Origin: a bacterium YEK0313 | Lineage (GTDB): Bacteria > Pseudomonadota > Alphaproteobacteria > Rhizobiales > Phreatobacteraceae | Assembly: GCA_000751295.2 (NCBI GenBank) | Contig: CCMO02000002.1 | Location: forward strand, 1 to 64,000 | Direction of reading: 5' to 3' | Length of the DNA stretch: 64,000 bases | Shown here: positions 17,366-26,300 of the stretch, piece by piece | Layout of the letters: every line of letters begins with the position of its first letter | Position numbering within the stretch: the stretch's first letter is position 1 | Program-made: the position numbers and the translations under genes | The notes under the pieces: generated by a model | Told to the model about the DNA's origin: nothing | Database searches by the model: none | The model's input: the letters and a program-made list of their open reading frames with translations, nothing else

Positions 17366-18214
17366 TCAATGGCTCTGCTGCTGCTTCGCCCGCGCCACGA
17401 TCTGCGTCGGATTGACGAAGCGCAGCGCGATCAGGAGCCAGACGAGGGTGGAGATCATGTAGACCACCGCCATGGCGTCGATCGACTGGACCGCGCGCAC
17501 GCCCGAGGCGAAGACCGAATAGTAGAGCGCGACCACCAGCGTCTGGCTGGTCGGGCCCGAGGTCAGGAAGGTCAGCTCGAACATGGCGATGGTGCGCACC
17601 AGGACGAGCAACAGGGCGGCGAGCACGCCGGGCAGCAGCATCGGGATCAGCACGTGCACGAACAGGCGGAACGTGTCGGCGCCGAAGACGCGCGCGGCCG
17701 CCTCCACCTTCGGGTCGATCTGTTCGATGAACGGGATCATGACCAGGATGACGAAGGGAATGGTCGGCACGAGATTGGCGAGCACGACGCCCCAGAACGT
17801 GCCGCCGACGCCGGCCTGGTAGAGCACGGTGGCGAGCGGAATGCCGAAGGTGATCGGCGGCACCAGCAACGGCAGAAGGAACAGCAGCATCACGGCCTTC
17901 TTGCCCGGAAAATCGCGCCGGGCGAGCGCATAGGCCGCGGGCACGCCGACGAGCCCGGAAATGGCGACGACCGTGAAGGTGATCTGGAACGTGACGATCA
18001 GCACGTCGTGCAGCTGGAACTCGGCCCAGGCGGCGAAATACCAACGGGTGGTGAAGGCCGCCGGCAGCCAGGTGCCGAGCCAGCGCGTGCCGAAGGACGA
18101 CAGCACGACGGTGGCGATCACGGCGATCAGGTTGACGACGAAGAAGCCGACGATCACCCAGATGGCGGTGATCCACAGCCTGGCGCCGACGGAGGTGTCG
18201 CGGATCATGGTCAT
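17366..18214 (-). CDS. ABC transporter permease 2
   Basis: The 282-residue integral membrane protein has about six helices and the binding-protein-dependent permease EAA loop AARVFGADTFRLFVHVLIPMLLPG (about 180-205; helix that docks on the ATPase). It resembles the PotC/second-permease type. Its start overlaps the stop of permease 1 by one base, and ATPase-permease 1-permease 2 form one minus-strand operon. No binding-protein gene is in this operon; three candidate receptors lie elsewhere in the locus. Confidence 0.93.
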   Translation of the reverse strand: MTMIRDTSVGARLWITAIWVIVGFFVVNLIAVIATVVLSSFGTRWLGTWLPAAFTTRWYFAAWAEFQLHDVLIVTFQITFTVVAISGLVGVPAAYALARRDFPGKKAVMLLFLLPLLVPPITFGIPLATVLYQAGVGGTFWGVVLANLVPTIPFVILVMIPFIEQIDPKVEAAARVFGADTFRLFVHVLIPMLLPGVLAALLLVLVRTIAMFELTFLTSGPTSQTLVVALYYSVFASGVRAVQSIDAMAVVYMISTLVWLLIALRFVNPTQIVARAKQQQSH

Positions 18215-19122
18215 CAGCCCTTTCCGCCGGCGGTGGCGCCCCGATAGAACAGGCTGCGCAGGGCGAGTACGGCGACGACGATGGCGAGCTGCACCGCCGC
18301 CATGATCATCGCGATCGCCGCGGCCATGGAATAGTCGTACTGCTCGAAGGCGGCCTGGTAGGCGGCGATCGAGATGACCCGTGTCGGGCCCGCCGGCGCG
18401 CCGAGCAGCACGGCCGAGGGGAACACGGCGAAGGCCTGGACGAAGGACAGGCAGAAGGCGATGGCAAGGCCCGGCACCAGCAGTGGCAGCATGACGTGCC
18501 GGAAGCGCTGCCAGGCGCGCGCGCCGTGGGTCGCGGCGGCCTGCTCCAGCGCCGGATCGATGCCCGTCACGTAGGAGAGCGTCAGCAGGAAGGTGAAGGG
18601 AAAGCCGGTGATGATCAGCGAGGCGAACACGCCCCAGTAATTGTTGGTCAGCTTCACCGGCCGGTCGATGGCGCCGATCAGCATCAGCGTCCGGCTGAAC
18701 CAGCCCTGCGGCCCGAGATAGTTGAGCAGGCCCTCGGCGACCAGCACGGTGCCGAGCGTCACCGGCAGCACCAGGATGGTGGTGAGCAGGCGCTGGTGGC
18801 GCATCAGGCGGACGCGGAAGGCGATCGGAATGGCGAGGAGGATCGAGATGATCGTCACCGGCAGGGCGAGCCGGAGGGTCGTCCAGATCGTGTCGTAAAG
18901 GAACGGGTCGGCGAAGAACTTGGCGTAATTGGCGAAGACGCCGCCCTCCTTCGGCGTGAAGGACAGCACCAGGCCATAGAGGAACGGATAGACGAAGATC
19001 GCCAGGACGAAGATGACCGCCGGCAGGATCAGGAGCGTCGTGCCGTCGAAGCCGCGCAGCGCCAGGCGCTGGCGCAGGCCCGGCCGGTCGGCGGGAGCGG
19101 ATGGTGCCATGGCCGGCCTCAC
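18214..19122 (-). CDS. ABC transporter permease 1
   Basis: This protein of up to 302 residues (an in-frame ATG at 19110 gives 298) has a cytoplasmic lead, about six transmembrane helices (the first LLILPAVIFVLAIFVYPFLYG) and the EAA loop ALEQAAATHGARAWQRFRHV with MLPLLVPG. It is the PotB-like partner of the next permease. Four-base overlap with the ATPase gene upstream and one-base overlap downstream show tight coupling. Confidence 0.93.
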   Translation of the reverse strand: MRPAMAPSAPADRPGLRQRLALRGFDGTTLLILPAVIFVLAIFVYPFLYGLVLSFTPKEGGVFANYAKFFADPFLYDTIWTTLRLALPVTIISILLAIPIAFRVRLMRHQRLLTTILVLPVTLGTVLVAEGLLNYLGPQGWFSRTLMLIGAIDRPVKLTNNYWGVFASLIITGFPFTFLLTLSYVTGIDPALEQAAATHGARAWQRFRHVMLPLLVPGLAIAFCLSFVQAFAVFPSAVLLGAPAGPTRVISIAAYQAAFEQYDYSMAAAIAMIMAAVQLAIVVAVLALRSLFYRGATAGGKG

Positions 19123-20186
19123 GCAGCGAAGATGAGCGCGCGGTCGGGATCGACCGTCAGCTGGACCGCGCTGCCGATCTCGGCGCGCTTCGGCCCGTGG
19201 AAGATCACTTCGAGATCGCCGGCAGTGCGCGCCATGCCGACGAATTCGCGGCCACGATATTCGATGGTCTCGACCCTCGCGCCGATCGCATTGGCGCCGC
19301 CCGGTCCAGCCGCGACATCGTCGGGCCGGACCGCGATGACGGCGCTAGCGCCGACACCGAGGTCCTCGCGCAGCTGGCCGGTGATGGAGGCGCCGCCGAC
19401 ATCGACGCTCGCGCGCCCGCCATCCACCGCGGTGATCTTGCCGGCCAGGCGGTTGCGGAAGCCCATGAACTCGGCGACGTCGAGATGGCCCGGGCTTTCG
19501 TAGAGCTCGTGCGGCATGCCGACCTGGCGGATCGCGCCGTCGCGCAGCACCACGATGCGGTCGGCGAGCGACAGCGCCTCGTCCTGGTCGTGCGTGACAT
19601 AGATGGTGGTGGCGCCGAGCTGGTTGTGGATGCGCCGGATCTCGGCCCGCATCTCCAGGCGCAGCTTGGCGTCGAGGTTGGACAGCGGCTCGTCCATCAG
19701 CACCAGCGGCGGCTCGATGACGATGGCGCGGGCGATCGCGACGCGCTGCTGCTGGCCGCCGGAAAGCTGGCCGGGCAGCTTGTGGCCCTGGGCCTCCAGG
19801 CGCACCAGCGCCAGCGCCTCCTCCACCCGCTTGTCGATCTCGGGCCTGGCCATGCCCCGCATCTTCAGGCCGAAGCCGATATTCTGGCGGACGGTCATGT
19901 GCGGGAACAACGCATAGTTCTGGAACACCATGCCGAAGCCGCGATCCTCGGGCTTCAGCTGGTCGATCCGCCGGTCGTCGACATAGATGCCGCCGCCGGT
20001 GGTGGCGAGCAGCCCGGCAATGCAGTTCAGCGCGGTCGACTTGCCGCAGCCCGACGGGCCGAGCAGCGCGATGAACTCGCCTTTGGCAATCGTCAGCGAC
20101 ACGTCGCGCAGCGCATTGAGGGTGCCGAAGGCGCGGCTCACGCGGTCCAGGCGGATTTCCTTGAAAGGCGACGAGGCGAGCAGCAT
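19119..20186 (-). CDS. ABC transporter ATP-binding protein (MalK/PotA type)
   Basis: The 355-residue ATPase shows Walker A LGPSGCGKST (about 42-51), Q-loop MVFQNYALFPHMTV, signature LSGGQQQRVAIARA, Walker B PLVLMDEPLSNLD and the switch His in YVTHDQDEAL. A C-terminal TOBE/OB region (about 245-355) is present, as in sugar and polyamine importers. It energises the two downstream permeases. It is divergent from the GntR gene, and its promoter carries the ATATACTA word, so it is probably repressed by that regulator. Confidence 0.95.
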   Translation of the reverse strand: MLLASSPFKEIRLDRVSRAFGTLNALRDVSLTIAKGEFIALLGPSGCGKSTALNCIAGLLATTGGGIYVDDRRIDQLKPEDRGFGMVFQNYALFPHMTVRQNIGFGLKMRGMARPEIDKRVEEALALVRLEAQGHKLPGQLSGGQQQRVAIARAIVIEPPLVLMDEPLSNLDAKLRLEMRAEIRRIHNQLGATTIYVTHDQDEALSLADRIVVLRDGAIRQVGMPHELYESPGHLDVAEFMGFRNRLAGKITAVDGGRASVDVGGASITGQLREDLGVGASAVIAVRPDDVAAGPGGANAIGARVETIEYRGREFVGMARTAGDLEVIFHGPKRAEIGSAVQLTVDPDRALIFAA

Positions 20187-20266
20187 CTGAGGGACAGTCC
20201 TGTTGTCGGTCCGCGTGATGGCGTGGAGAGCGACGCCGTATCGACTTCGGCTCGGGCCGTGAACTA

Positions 20267-20296
20267 ATATACTAATCTACCAGACCATCAATGCAA
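20267..20296 (-). promoter_or_regulatory. Promoter with ATATACTA operator for the ABC importer operon
   Basis: On the minus strand TTGCAT (20296-20291) and TAGTAT (20274-20269) are 16 bp apart, the same architecture as the promoter at 12225. ATATACTA (20267-20274) overlaps the -10 and is embedded in the AT-rich CTAATATACTAATC. It drives the ATPase/permease operon, giving an untranslated leader of about 75 bases. Confidence 0.6.
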
Positions 20297-20404
20297 CCCG
20301 GGCGCGCTGGGACCGGGCGCGGTCATTCGCACCCCGGACCGAACGCCGGCGTCGCCGGGGAGCCGATTTCGCCCATTCCGGCGCGACGGGCCTGCGCATC
20401 CCGC

Positions 20405-20432
20405 TTGGCGCCCTCCCGGAAAAGATATACTA
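20405..20432 (+). promoter_or_regulatory. Promoter with ATATACTA operator for the GntR gene
   Basis: TTGGCG (20405-20410) and TATACT (20426-20431) are a possible -35/-10 pair with a 15-bp spacer. ATATACTA (20425-20432), extended to ATACTAGTAT, covers the -10. Autoregulation by the GntR product is implied. The expected transcript start, just past 20435, argues against ATG 20435 as the translation start. Confidence 0.5.
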
Positions 20433-20467
20433 GTATGCAGAAGCAGCAAAGGCGGGAGCAAGCACGC

Positions 20468-21223
20468 GTGGGCCTGTTTGAAAAATCCGCCGGCAGGACC
20501 GGCGGAACCACGGCCGACGGCCAGCCGCCGCGCAGCCCGGTCGGGCCGCAGCGCAGCGCCGCGATCAAGCGCACCACCACGGCTGCGGCGATCTATCGCG
20601 ACCTGCACCATGCCATCGTCTCCATGCAGCTGACGCCGGGCACCGCGCTCAACGAGAAGATGCTGACCGAACGTTTCGGCGTCAGCCGCACGCCGGTGCG
20701 CGAGGCGCTGATCCGGCTGGTCGAGGACGGTCTCGTCGACATCTTCCCGCAATCCGGCACCTTCGTCGCCCGCATCCCGATCGGCCTCATTCCAGAGGCC
20801 GTCATCATCCGCCAGGCGCTGGAGGATGCGACCGTCTCGCGCGCGGCGGCCCGGGCGACGGCCGCGGACGTCGCGGCGATCGACGAGATCCTGGCGCGGC
20901 AGACCTTCTTTTCCGAGCGCCAGGACCTCAATGCCTTCCACGAGGCGGACGAGGCCTTCCACGAGGCGATCGCGACGATTGCCGGCCACCCCGGCATCTG
21001 GTCCTATCTGAAACCCGCCAAGATCCAGATCGACCGCTGCCGGCGCATGACCCTGCCGGCCCTCGGCCGCACCGCCTTCGTGCTCGGCGAGCACGGCCAG
21101 ATCCGCGACGCGATCGCCGCACACGATGTCGCGGCCGCACGGGCGGCCATGCACAAGCATCTGAGCGCGGTCATTCCCGACATCGACGCCCTGCGCGACA
21201 CCTACCCCGACAGCTTCGCCTGA
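20468..21223 (+). CDS. GntR-family regulator, FadR/FCD type
   Basis: I prefer the GTG at 20468 (GGGAG 9 bases upstream) because ATG 20435 overlaps the operator and promoter; the ATG would add 11 residues. The 251-residue protein has a winged helix (about 50-105; LNEKMLTERFGVSRTPVREALIRLVEDGLV) and a C-terminal FCD ligand domain (about 120-245) with metal-ligand histidines in HEADEAFHEAI, GEHGQI and the last helix (MHKHL). FCD regulators next to uxuA genes usually respond to hexuronates or their ketodeoxy products. It probably controls the three ATATACTA promoters and uxuA, which follows 73 bp downstream. Confidence 0.9.
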   Translation: MGLFEKSAGRTGGTTADGQPPRSPVGPQRSAAIKRTTTAAAIYRDLHHAIVSMQLTPGTALNEKMLTERFGVSRTPVREALIRLVEDGLVDIFPQSGTFVARIPIGLIPEAVIIRQALEDATVSRAAARATAADVAAIDEILARQTFFSERQDLNAFHEADEAFHEAIATIAGHPGIWSYLKPAKIQIDRCRRMTLPALGRTAFVLGEHGQIRDAIAAHDVAAARAAMHKHLSAVIPDIDALRDTYPDSFA

Positions 21224-21296
21224 CCGCGTCCGCCCGCGCGGGACGCGGGGCGTGGGCGAAAGACATCGATAGAACAGACCAGGAGACGACAAGACG

Positions 21297-22478
21297 ATGC
21301 GCCAGGGGTGGAGATGGTATGGCCCTCACGCCAATGTGCCGCTCGACGCCGTCAGGCAGGCCGGCGCGACCGATGTCGTCTCGTCCCTGCACGAGGTGCC
21401 GATCGGCCGCGCCTGGACGCTGGCCGAGGTGGAGGCCCGGCGCAACCTGATCGAGGCCGCGCCCGCCGGCCGCTCGGCGCTGACCTGGTCGGTGGTCGAG
21501 AGCATTCCGATCCCCGACGCGGTGAAGCGCAAGGGCGCCGCGGCGCGCGCCGAGATCGAGGCCTGGATCGCCAGTCTCGAAGCGGTGGCCGGCGCCGGCA
21601 TCAAGATCGTCTGCTACAATTTCATGCCGGTCGTCGACTGGACCCGCACCGACCTCGACCACGTCCTGCCGACCGGCGCGACCGCCATGCGCTTCGACCA
21701 GGACCGCTTCGCCGCCTTCGACCTGCACATCCTGGAGCGCGACGGCGCCGAGCGCGACTATTCCGCGGAGGACAGAATCCGCGCCCGGGCGACCTACGAG
21801 GCGATGAGCGAAGCCGACATCGCCGCGCTCACCACCAATATCGCCAGCGCCCTGCCGGGCTCGACCACCGAGCCGCTGACCATCCCCGCCTTCCGCGAGC
21901 GGCTCGCCGCCTATGCCGGCATCGATGCGGCCCGCCTGCGCGCCCATCTGGTCGGCTTCCTGGAGGCGGTGACGCCGGCGGCCGACGCGCGCGGCGTCAA
22001 GCTGACCCTGCATCCCGACGATCCGCCGCGCTCGCTGTTCGGCCTGCCGCGCATCGCCTCGACCGAGGCGGACTATGCCGCCCTGTTCGATGCCGTGCCC
22101 TCGCCCGCCAACGGCATGTGCTACTGCACCGGCAGCCTCGGCGTGCGCGCCGACAACGACCTGCCGGCCATCGCCCGCCGTTTCGCCGGCCGCATCCACT
22201 TCGCCCATCTGCGCGCCACGAAGCGCGAGGGCGACGGCCGCAGCTTCCACGAATCGGCGCATCTCGAAGGCGATGTCGACATGCTCGCCGTGCTGCGGGA
22301 GCTGGTCGCGGAGGACCGCAAGCGGCCTCCGGGCGAAACCATCGTGTTCCGCCCCGACCATGGCCACCGCATGCTCGACGACCTCACCAAAGAGGTCAGC
22401 CCCGGCTACCCCGCGATCGGCCGCCTGCGCGGCCTCGCCGAACTGCGCGGCATTCTCTATGCCCTGGGCGCGCTCTGA
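21297..22478 (+). CDS. uxuA: Mannonate dehydratase
   Basis: The 393-residue protein has the UxuA lead MRQGWRWYGPHANVPLDAVR, QAGATDVVSSLHEVPIG, and the metal-site stretches KLTLHPDDPP, TGSLGVRADND and HFAHLRATKREG. The enzyme dehydrates D-mannonate to 2-keto-3-deoxy-D-gluconate in glucuronate catabolism; the divalent metal is held by His and Cys residues. CAGGAGACGAC precedes the ATG. It is co-oriented with the GntR gene, supporting a hexuronate-responsive operon. Confidence 0.95.
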   Translation: MRQGWRWYGPHANVPLDAVRQAGATDVVSSLHEVPIGRAWTLAEVEARRNLIEAAPAGRSALTWSVVESIPIPDAVKRKGAAARAEIEAWIASLEAVAGAGIKIVCYNFMPVVDWTRTDLDHVLPTGATAMRFDQDRFAAFDLHILERDGAERDYSAEDRIRARATYEAMSEADIAALTTNIASALPGSTTEPLTIPAFRERLAAYAGIDAARLRAHLVGFLEAVTPAADARGVKLTLHPDDPPRSLFGLPRIASTEADYAALFDAVPSPANGMCYCTGSLGVRADNDLPAIARRFAGRIHFAHLRATKREGDGRSFHESAHLEGDVDMLAVLRELVAEDRKRPPGETIVFRPDHGHRMLDDLTKEVSPGYPAIGRLRGLAELRGILYALGAL

Positions 22479-22479
22479 C

Positions 22480-22494
22480 GGCGGCAAGGCCGCC
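22480..22494. terminator. Tight hairpin after uxuA
   Basis: GGCGGC, a three-base AAG loop and GCCGCC immediately follow the uxuA stop, between convergent uxuA and the AGE gene. There is no T tract; a weak candidate terminator. Confidence 0.3.
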
Positions 22495-22509
22495 GCGCAT
22501 CGGCGCCGG

Positions 22510-23664
22510 TCAGGCGCCGGCGCCCGCACGCGCATATTCGGCGAGCGCGAACATCAGGTGATAGAGCACCCGGACCGGCACGTCGGCCGTGACCGGCTCC
22601 CCGGCCGCATCGAGCTGGTTCAGCCAGCGGCCGGTCGCGGCATCGACATAGTGGCCGAAGATGATGCCGAGCACGTCGGCGGCCGCGGGATCGGTGGGCT
22701 TGCCGCGGCCGAATTCGCGGCGGGCGACCACCGCCTTCAGCAGCTCGGTCTGCGGCCAGAGCAGCTTGGTCGGCCTCACCACGCGGCCCGCGCGGTCGAC
22801 CTCGTCGAGGGCCGCGCCGCGCGGATGGTGGGGCTCGAGGCCATGGGCGCAGCCGAAATCGAACAGTCGGTCGGCAAGATCCAGCACGGTCGCGTCGCCG
22901 GTCAGCCGCGCATGCTGGTGCAGCAGCCAGCACCATTCGAAATGATGGCCCGGCTCGCGCAGCGTTCCGGCGGCGCCCGGCGCCGGCTGCCAGCGGATAT
23001 CGAAGAATTCGCCGAGCGATCCGGTCTCCGCATCGAACAGGTGGCTGCGGAACAGCGCGACCATGGCTTCGGCGCGCCGCCCCCAGCCACCGCCCGGTGC
23101 CACCTCGGCGAGCAGCAGGAAAGCCTCGAGCAGGTGCATGTGCGGGTTCTGGCGGCGCGGCAGGGTGCCGAGCGTATCCTCGGCGAAACCGCCTGCGGCA
23201 TCGGCGAGTTCGGCGTCGATGAAGCCGGCGACGGCATCGGCGACGGCGAGCACGCTCCGGTCGCCGGACGCCCGGGCATACCAGCCGAGGCCGAACAGGA
23301 CGAAGGCGAGGTCATAGAGATCGGAACGTGCGTCCAGCACCGCGCCGGAGACCGTCACCGCATGACGGAACCGGCCGTCCGGGCCGCGACAGACGTTCAG
23401 CAGGAAATCGAGGCCATGGCGCGCGGCGGCAAGGCCGGGCCCCGCCGGATCGAGGCAATGGGCATGGCTGAACACGTGGATCAGCCGGGCGGTGACGAGG
23501 GTGGTGCGCTTCTCGCCCGGCACCGGCGTGAAATCCGGCCGCATCCATTCGACGAAGCCGGGCGTCTGCGGATCGACCACCGCCGCCGCCCAGGCCGGAA
23601 CGAACGTCGCGCCGATCCAGGCCTTGATATCGACGGGCACCGCTCTTTCTTCAGGCATCATCAT
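22510..23664 (-). CDS. AGE-family epimerase/isomerase (N-acylglucosamine 2-epimerase-like)
   Basis: Three consecutive ATG codons (23664, 23661, 23658) form the start, with GAAGCGAG upstream; up to 384 residues. The protein has the (alpha/alpha)6-barrel pattern with FSHAHCLDPAGPG, MHLLEAFLLLAEV, GHHFEWCWLLHQHARL and the barrel-closing KLLWPQTELLKAV. His residues in these motifs are the family's catalytic acid/base. Members interconvert mannose/fructose, GlcNAc/ManNAc or cellobiose/glucosylmannose. In this locus an amino-sugar or hexose isomerase is likely, but specificity cannot be read from the sequence. Divergent from binding protein 2. Confidence 0.9.
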   Translation of the reverse strand: MMMPEERAVPVDIKAWIGATFVPAWAAAVVDPQTPGFVEWMRPDFTPVPGEKRTTLVTARLIHVFSHAHCLDPAGPGLAAARHGLDFLLNVCRGPDGRFRHAVTVSGAVLDARSDLYDLAFVLFGLGWYARASGDRSVLAVADAVAGFIDAELADAAGGFAEDTLGTLPRRQNPHMHLLEAFLLLAEVAPGGGWGRRAEAMVALFRSHLFDAETGSLGEFFDIRWQPAPGAAGTLREPGHHFEWCWLLHQHARLTGDATVLDLADRLFDFGCAHGLEPHHPRGAALDEVDRAGRVVRPTKLLWPQTELLKAVVARREFGRGKPTDPAAADVLGIIFGHYVDAATGRWLNQLDAAGEPVTADVPVRVLYHLMFALAEYARAGAGA

Positions 23665-23792
23665 CTCGCTTCGATACCGGCCCCGGTGGCCGGCCGCATG
23701 TCGCATGGCCAAGACAGGTTCGCCGGACGGTGCGAGGCCGGGACCCTAAACACAAGACTCCGGATTTCGGAACAGGGATGAAGGGAACGCCC

Positions 23793-24989
23793 ATGACCAT
23801 GACAGATCACGACGCACATCCGTCCCGCCGGCTGGTGCTCGGCGGCCTTGCCGGCGCCGCCGCGCTCGGTGCGACCGGCGCCCGGGCGCAGGCCCCGGCC
23901 CTGCCGCGCACGCCCGTCACCCTCAACATCATCGACGTCGGCGGCGCGCTCGCTTTGGTGCAGAAGCCGCTCGACAATTTCCGCGCGGCGAAACCCAATC
24001 TCGTCTCGCGCATGACCTTCACCAAGGCGCCGGCGCCCGAGCTGCCTGGCAAGATCAAGGCCATGCAGGACGCCAAGCGCGTCGACCTCGACCTGGTGCT
24101 GGGCGGCATGGACGTGCTCTCCGCCGGCATCGAGCAGCAGCTCTGGGTGCCGCTGCTGCCGACCTATGCCTCGGTCCTGCCGAAACCCGAGGACATCTAT
24201 CTCAAGGGCGCCCTGGACAATCACAATCTCGGCCAGGGCTTCGGCATGTGCATGGTCTACTACCCGTCCGGGCCGCTGCTCGAATATCTGCCCGAGAAGG
24301 TCCGCACCCCGCCGACCACCGCCGAGGAGCTGCTCGCCTGGGCCAAGGCCAATCCGAACCGGTTCATGTATGCAAGGCCCGCCAATTCCGGCCCCGGCCG
24401 CACCTTCCTGATGGGCCTGCCCTACATTCTCGGCGACAGCGACCCGAAGGATCCGGTCAATGGCTGGAGCAAGACCTGGGCCTATCTGAAGGAGCTCGGC
24501 CGCCATATCGAATATTATCCCGGCGGTACCGGGGCGACGATGAAAGAGCTCGGCGAGGGTTCGCGCGACATGATCGTCTCGACCACCGGCTGGGACATCA
24601 ATCCACGCGTACTCGGTATCGTGCCGAAGAGCGCCCGCATCCAGACGCTGCAGAACTTCCGCTGGGTGTCGGATGCCCAGTTCATGTTCGTGCCGAAGGG
24701 CATCGGCGACGACAAGCTGGCCGTGCTGCTGGAGCTGATCAAATGGGTGCTGAGCCCGGCCCAGCAGGCCTATACCTATGACGAGGGCTATTTCTATCCG
24801 GGTCCGGCGGTCAAGGACGTGCCGCTGTCGATGGCGCCGCCGGAGAGCCAGGCCGCGATCCGCGAATTCGGCCGGCCGGAATATGACAGGCTGATCGCCG
24901 AAGTGCCGGTCGAAACCCCGCTCCTGCCGGACAAGATGGTGCTCGCCTTCCGTCGCTGGGACGAGGAAGTCGGCTCGAAGCGGACATAG
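23793..24989 (+). CDS. ABC transporter substrate-binding protein 2 (family 1, Tat-exported)
   Basis: I prefer ATG 23793, with AAGGGA 7 bases upstream (398 residues); ATG 23778 is also in frame. The leader has a twin arginine (SRRLVLGGLAG) and an ARAQA cleavage region. The mature protein is a paralogue of binding proteins 1 and 3 (LNIIDVGGALALVQK, KAPAPELPGKIKAMQ, NSGPGRTFLMGLPYILGD, GWDINPRVLGIVP) and is nearer to 3 than to 1. It stands alone with no ATPase or permease of its own and presumably shares the importer at 17.4-20.2 kb. The ROK gene converges on it, one base between stops. Confidence 0.92.
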   Translation: MTMTDHDAHPSRRLVLGGLAGAAALGATGARAQAPALPRTPVTLNIIDVGGALALVQKPLDNFRAAKPNLVSRMTFTKAPAPELPGKIKAMQDAKRVDLDLVLGGMDVLSAGIEQQLWVPLLPTYASVLPKPEDIYLKGALDNHNLGQGFGMCMVYYPSGPLLEYLPEKVRTPPTTAEELLAWAKANPNRFMYARPANSGPGRTFLMGLPYILGDSDPKDPVNGWSKTWAYLKELGRHIEYYPGGTGATMKELGEGSRDMIVSTTGWDINPRVLGIVPKSARIQTLQNFRWVSDAQFMFVPKGIGDDKLAVLLELIKWVLSPAQQAYTYDEGYFYPGPAVKDVPLSMAPPESQAAIREFGRPEYDRLIAEVPVETPLLPDKMVLAFRRWDEEVGSKRT

Positions 24990-24990
24990 G

Positions 24991-26181
24991 TCAGGCGATC
25001 GGCGCGACGAGCACCCGTTCCACGGCGCGGCTGAGCAGCGGCTCCGCCGCGCCGCGGATCTCGTAGCGCTGGCTCGCGCGGTCGGCGACCAGCACCGGCA
25101 TGGCCCGGCCGTCCATCACACCCTCGGCGCGGAACAGCGCGTCGAAATGGGCCCAGAGCCGGGCATTGGCCACCAGCGGCCCGGTCACCGTCACCCGCGC
25201 CGGAAAGAACAGCCGGCAGACATTGCCGAGCGCGCGGGCGACGAGCCGCGCCGCGGCATCGATCTCCGGCAGCGCCAGGAGGTCGCAGTCGGGCAGCTGT
25301 GCCTGCAGCACCGCTTCATCCTCGGCAAGATCCGGCCAGTCCCGACGCAGGCGCGGCATCAGCGCCCACAGCCCGGCGCCGGTCTCCAGGCACGCCGTGT
25401 TGCCGCAGCCGCAGCGCCGCCCGGAAAGCCCGGCGAAACGCCAATGGCCGATTTCGCCGAACGAACCGTCGGCCGGCGCGAAGGACCGGCCGTCGACCGC
25501 ATAGGCGAGGCCGATGCCCCAGCCCCAGTGCAGGATCAGCGAGCCGCCGGCATGGAGCGCCGGCTCCTGCATGACCCGCGCGCTGAGCTCGGCGTCGAGA
25601 TTGCGCGCGATCGATACCGGGCCGGCCTCGTCGAGCGTGGCCGCGACGTCGAGGCCGCGCATGCGCGGCCAGCGCGACGACATCAGCCACTGGCCGCGCC
25701 TGAGATCGGCAAGGCCGGAAAGCGAGACCGCCGTGCCGGCATGGTCCATGCCGCGCGGAGCGGCGGCACGCAGTTCCCCGGCCAGCGCCGCCATCGCGGC
25801 GGCCATGGTCCCCGCATCGGCATCCGGCGCCACCTGCAGGCTGCGCTGCTCGATGACGTCGCCGGCAAGGTCCACCAGGGCGCCGCCGAGCGACTGGCTC
25901 GCAATATGCAGAACGGTGGCGCCGACGCGCCGCATATTGGCCACGAGCAGGCGTGCCGGCCGGCCGCGCCCGGCCTTCTCGCCGAAGCTCTCCACCAGCA
26001 GCCGCCGGGCCAGGAGATCGGCTACCACATGCGAGGTGGTGGTCGAACGCAGGCCGAGCTGCGCGCCGAGCTCGGCGCGCGAGTGGGCCTGGCCGCGAGC
26101 GACCAGCGCGAAGGCGCGCGCACAATCGCGGGCATGGGCCCCGGCAATGTCGAGATCGGCGATGGTGGCAAGCGTCGACAT
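24991..26181 (-). CDS. ROK-family transcriptional regulator (NagC/XylR type)
   Basis: The 396-residue protein has an N-terminal winged helix (about 25-75; SRAELGAQLGLRSTTTSHVV) and a C-terminal ROK sugar-kinase fold. The ROK zinc site is intact (GEIGHW His with GRRCGCGNTACLE cysteines). Such regulators bind a sugar phosphate and release DNA. It is divergent from nagB, with a near-perfect 34-bp palindrome in the 119-bp gap. Repression of nagB-nagA-binding protein 3 and of itself, relieved by an amino-sugar phosphate, is the natural model. Confidence 0.93.
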   Translation of the reverse strand: MSTLATIADLDIAGAHARDCARAFALVARGQAHSRAELGAQLGLRSTTTSHVVADLLARRLLVESFGEKAGRGRPARLLVANMRRVGATVLHIASQSLGGALVDLAGDVIEQRSLQVAPDADAGTMAAAMAALAGELRAAAPRGMDHAGTAVSLSGLADLRRGQWLMSSRWPRMRGLDVAATLDEAGPVSIARNLDAELSARVMQEPALHAGGSLILHWGWGIGLAYAVDGRSFAPADGSFGEIGHWRFAGLSGRRCGCGNTACLETGAGLWALMPRLRRDWPDLAEDEAVLQAQLPDCDLLALPEIDAAARLVARALGNVCRLFFPARVTVTGPLVANARLWAHFDALFRAEGVMDGRAMPVLVADRASQRYEIRGAAEPLLSRAVERVLVAPIA

Positions 26182-26188
26182 GGCCCGC

Positions 26189-26222
26189 GTTCAATTTCGA
26201 ACGGCAATGTTCGAAATTAAAC
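26189..26222. promoter_or_regulatory. ROK operator: 34-bp inverted repeat
   Basis: GTTCAATTTCGAAC (26189-26202) and GTTCGAAATTAAAC (26209-26222) are inverted repeats with 13 of 14 positions matching, around a 6-bp spacer. The site is AT-rich in a GC-rich region, starts 8 bp from the ROK start codon and lies upstream of the nagB promoter. Confidence 0.75.
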
Positions 26223-26251
26223 ATTGCCTTTTCCTGCAGCTATTTTACAGT

Positions 26252-26280
26252 TTGACAGGCGAATTTGAAACAAATTTTGT
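26252..26280 (+). promoter_or_regulatory. Probable nagB promoter
   Basis: TTGACA (26252-26257) is a perfect -35. A weak -10 (TTTTGT, 26275-26280) follows after 17 bp, and TGTATT is an alternative. It lies 30 bp downstream of the 34-bp ROK operator in an AT-rich stretch ending just before the nagB ATG at 26301. Confidence 0.5.
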
Positions 26281-26300
26281 ATTCAGGGTTCAAAAATCGA

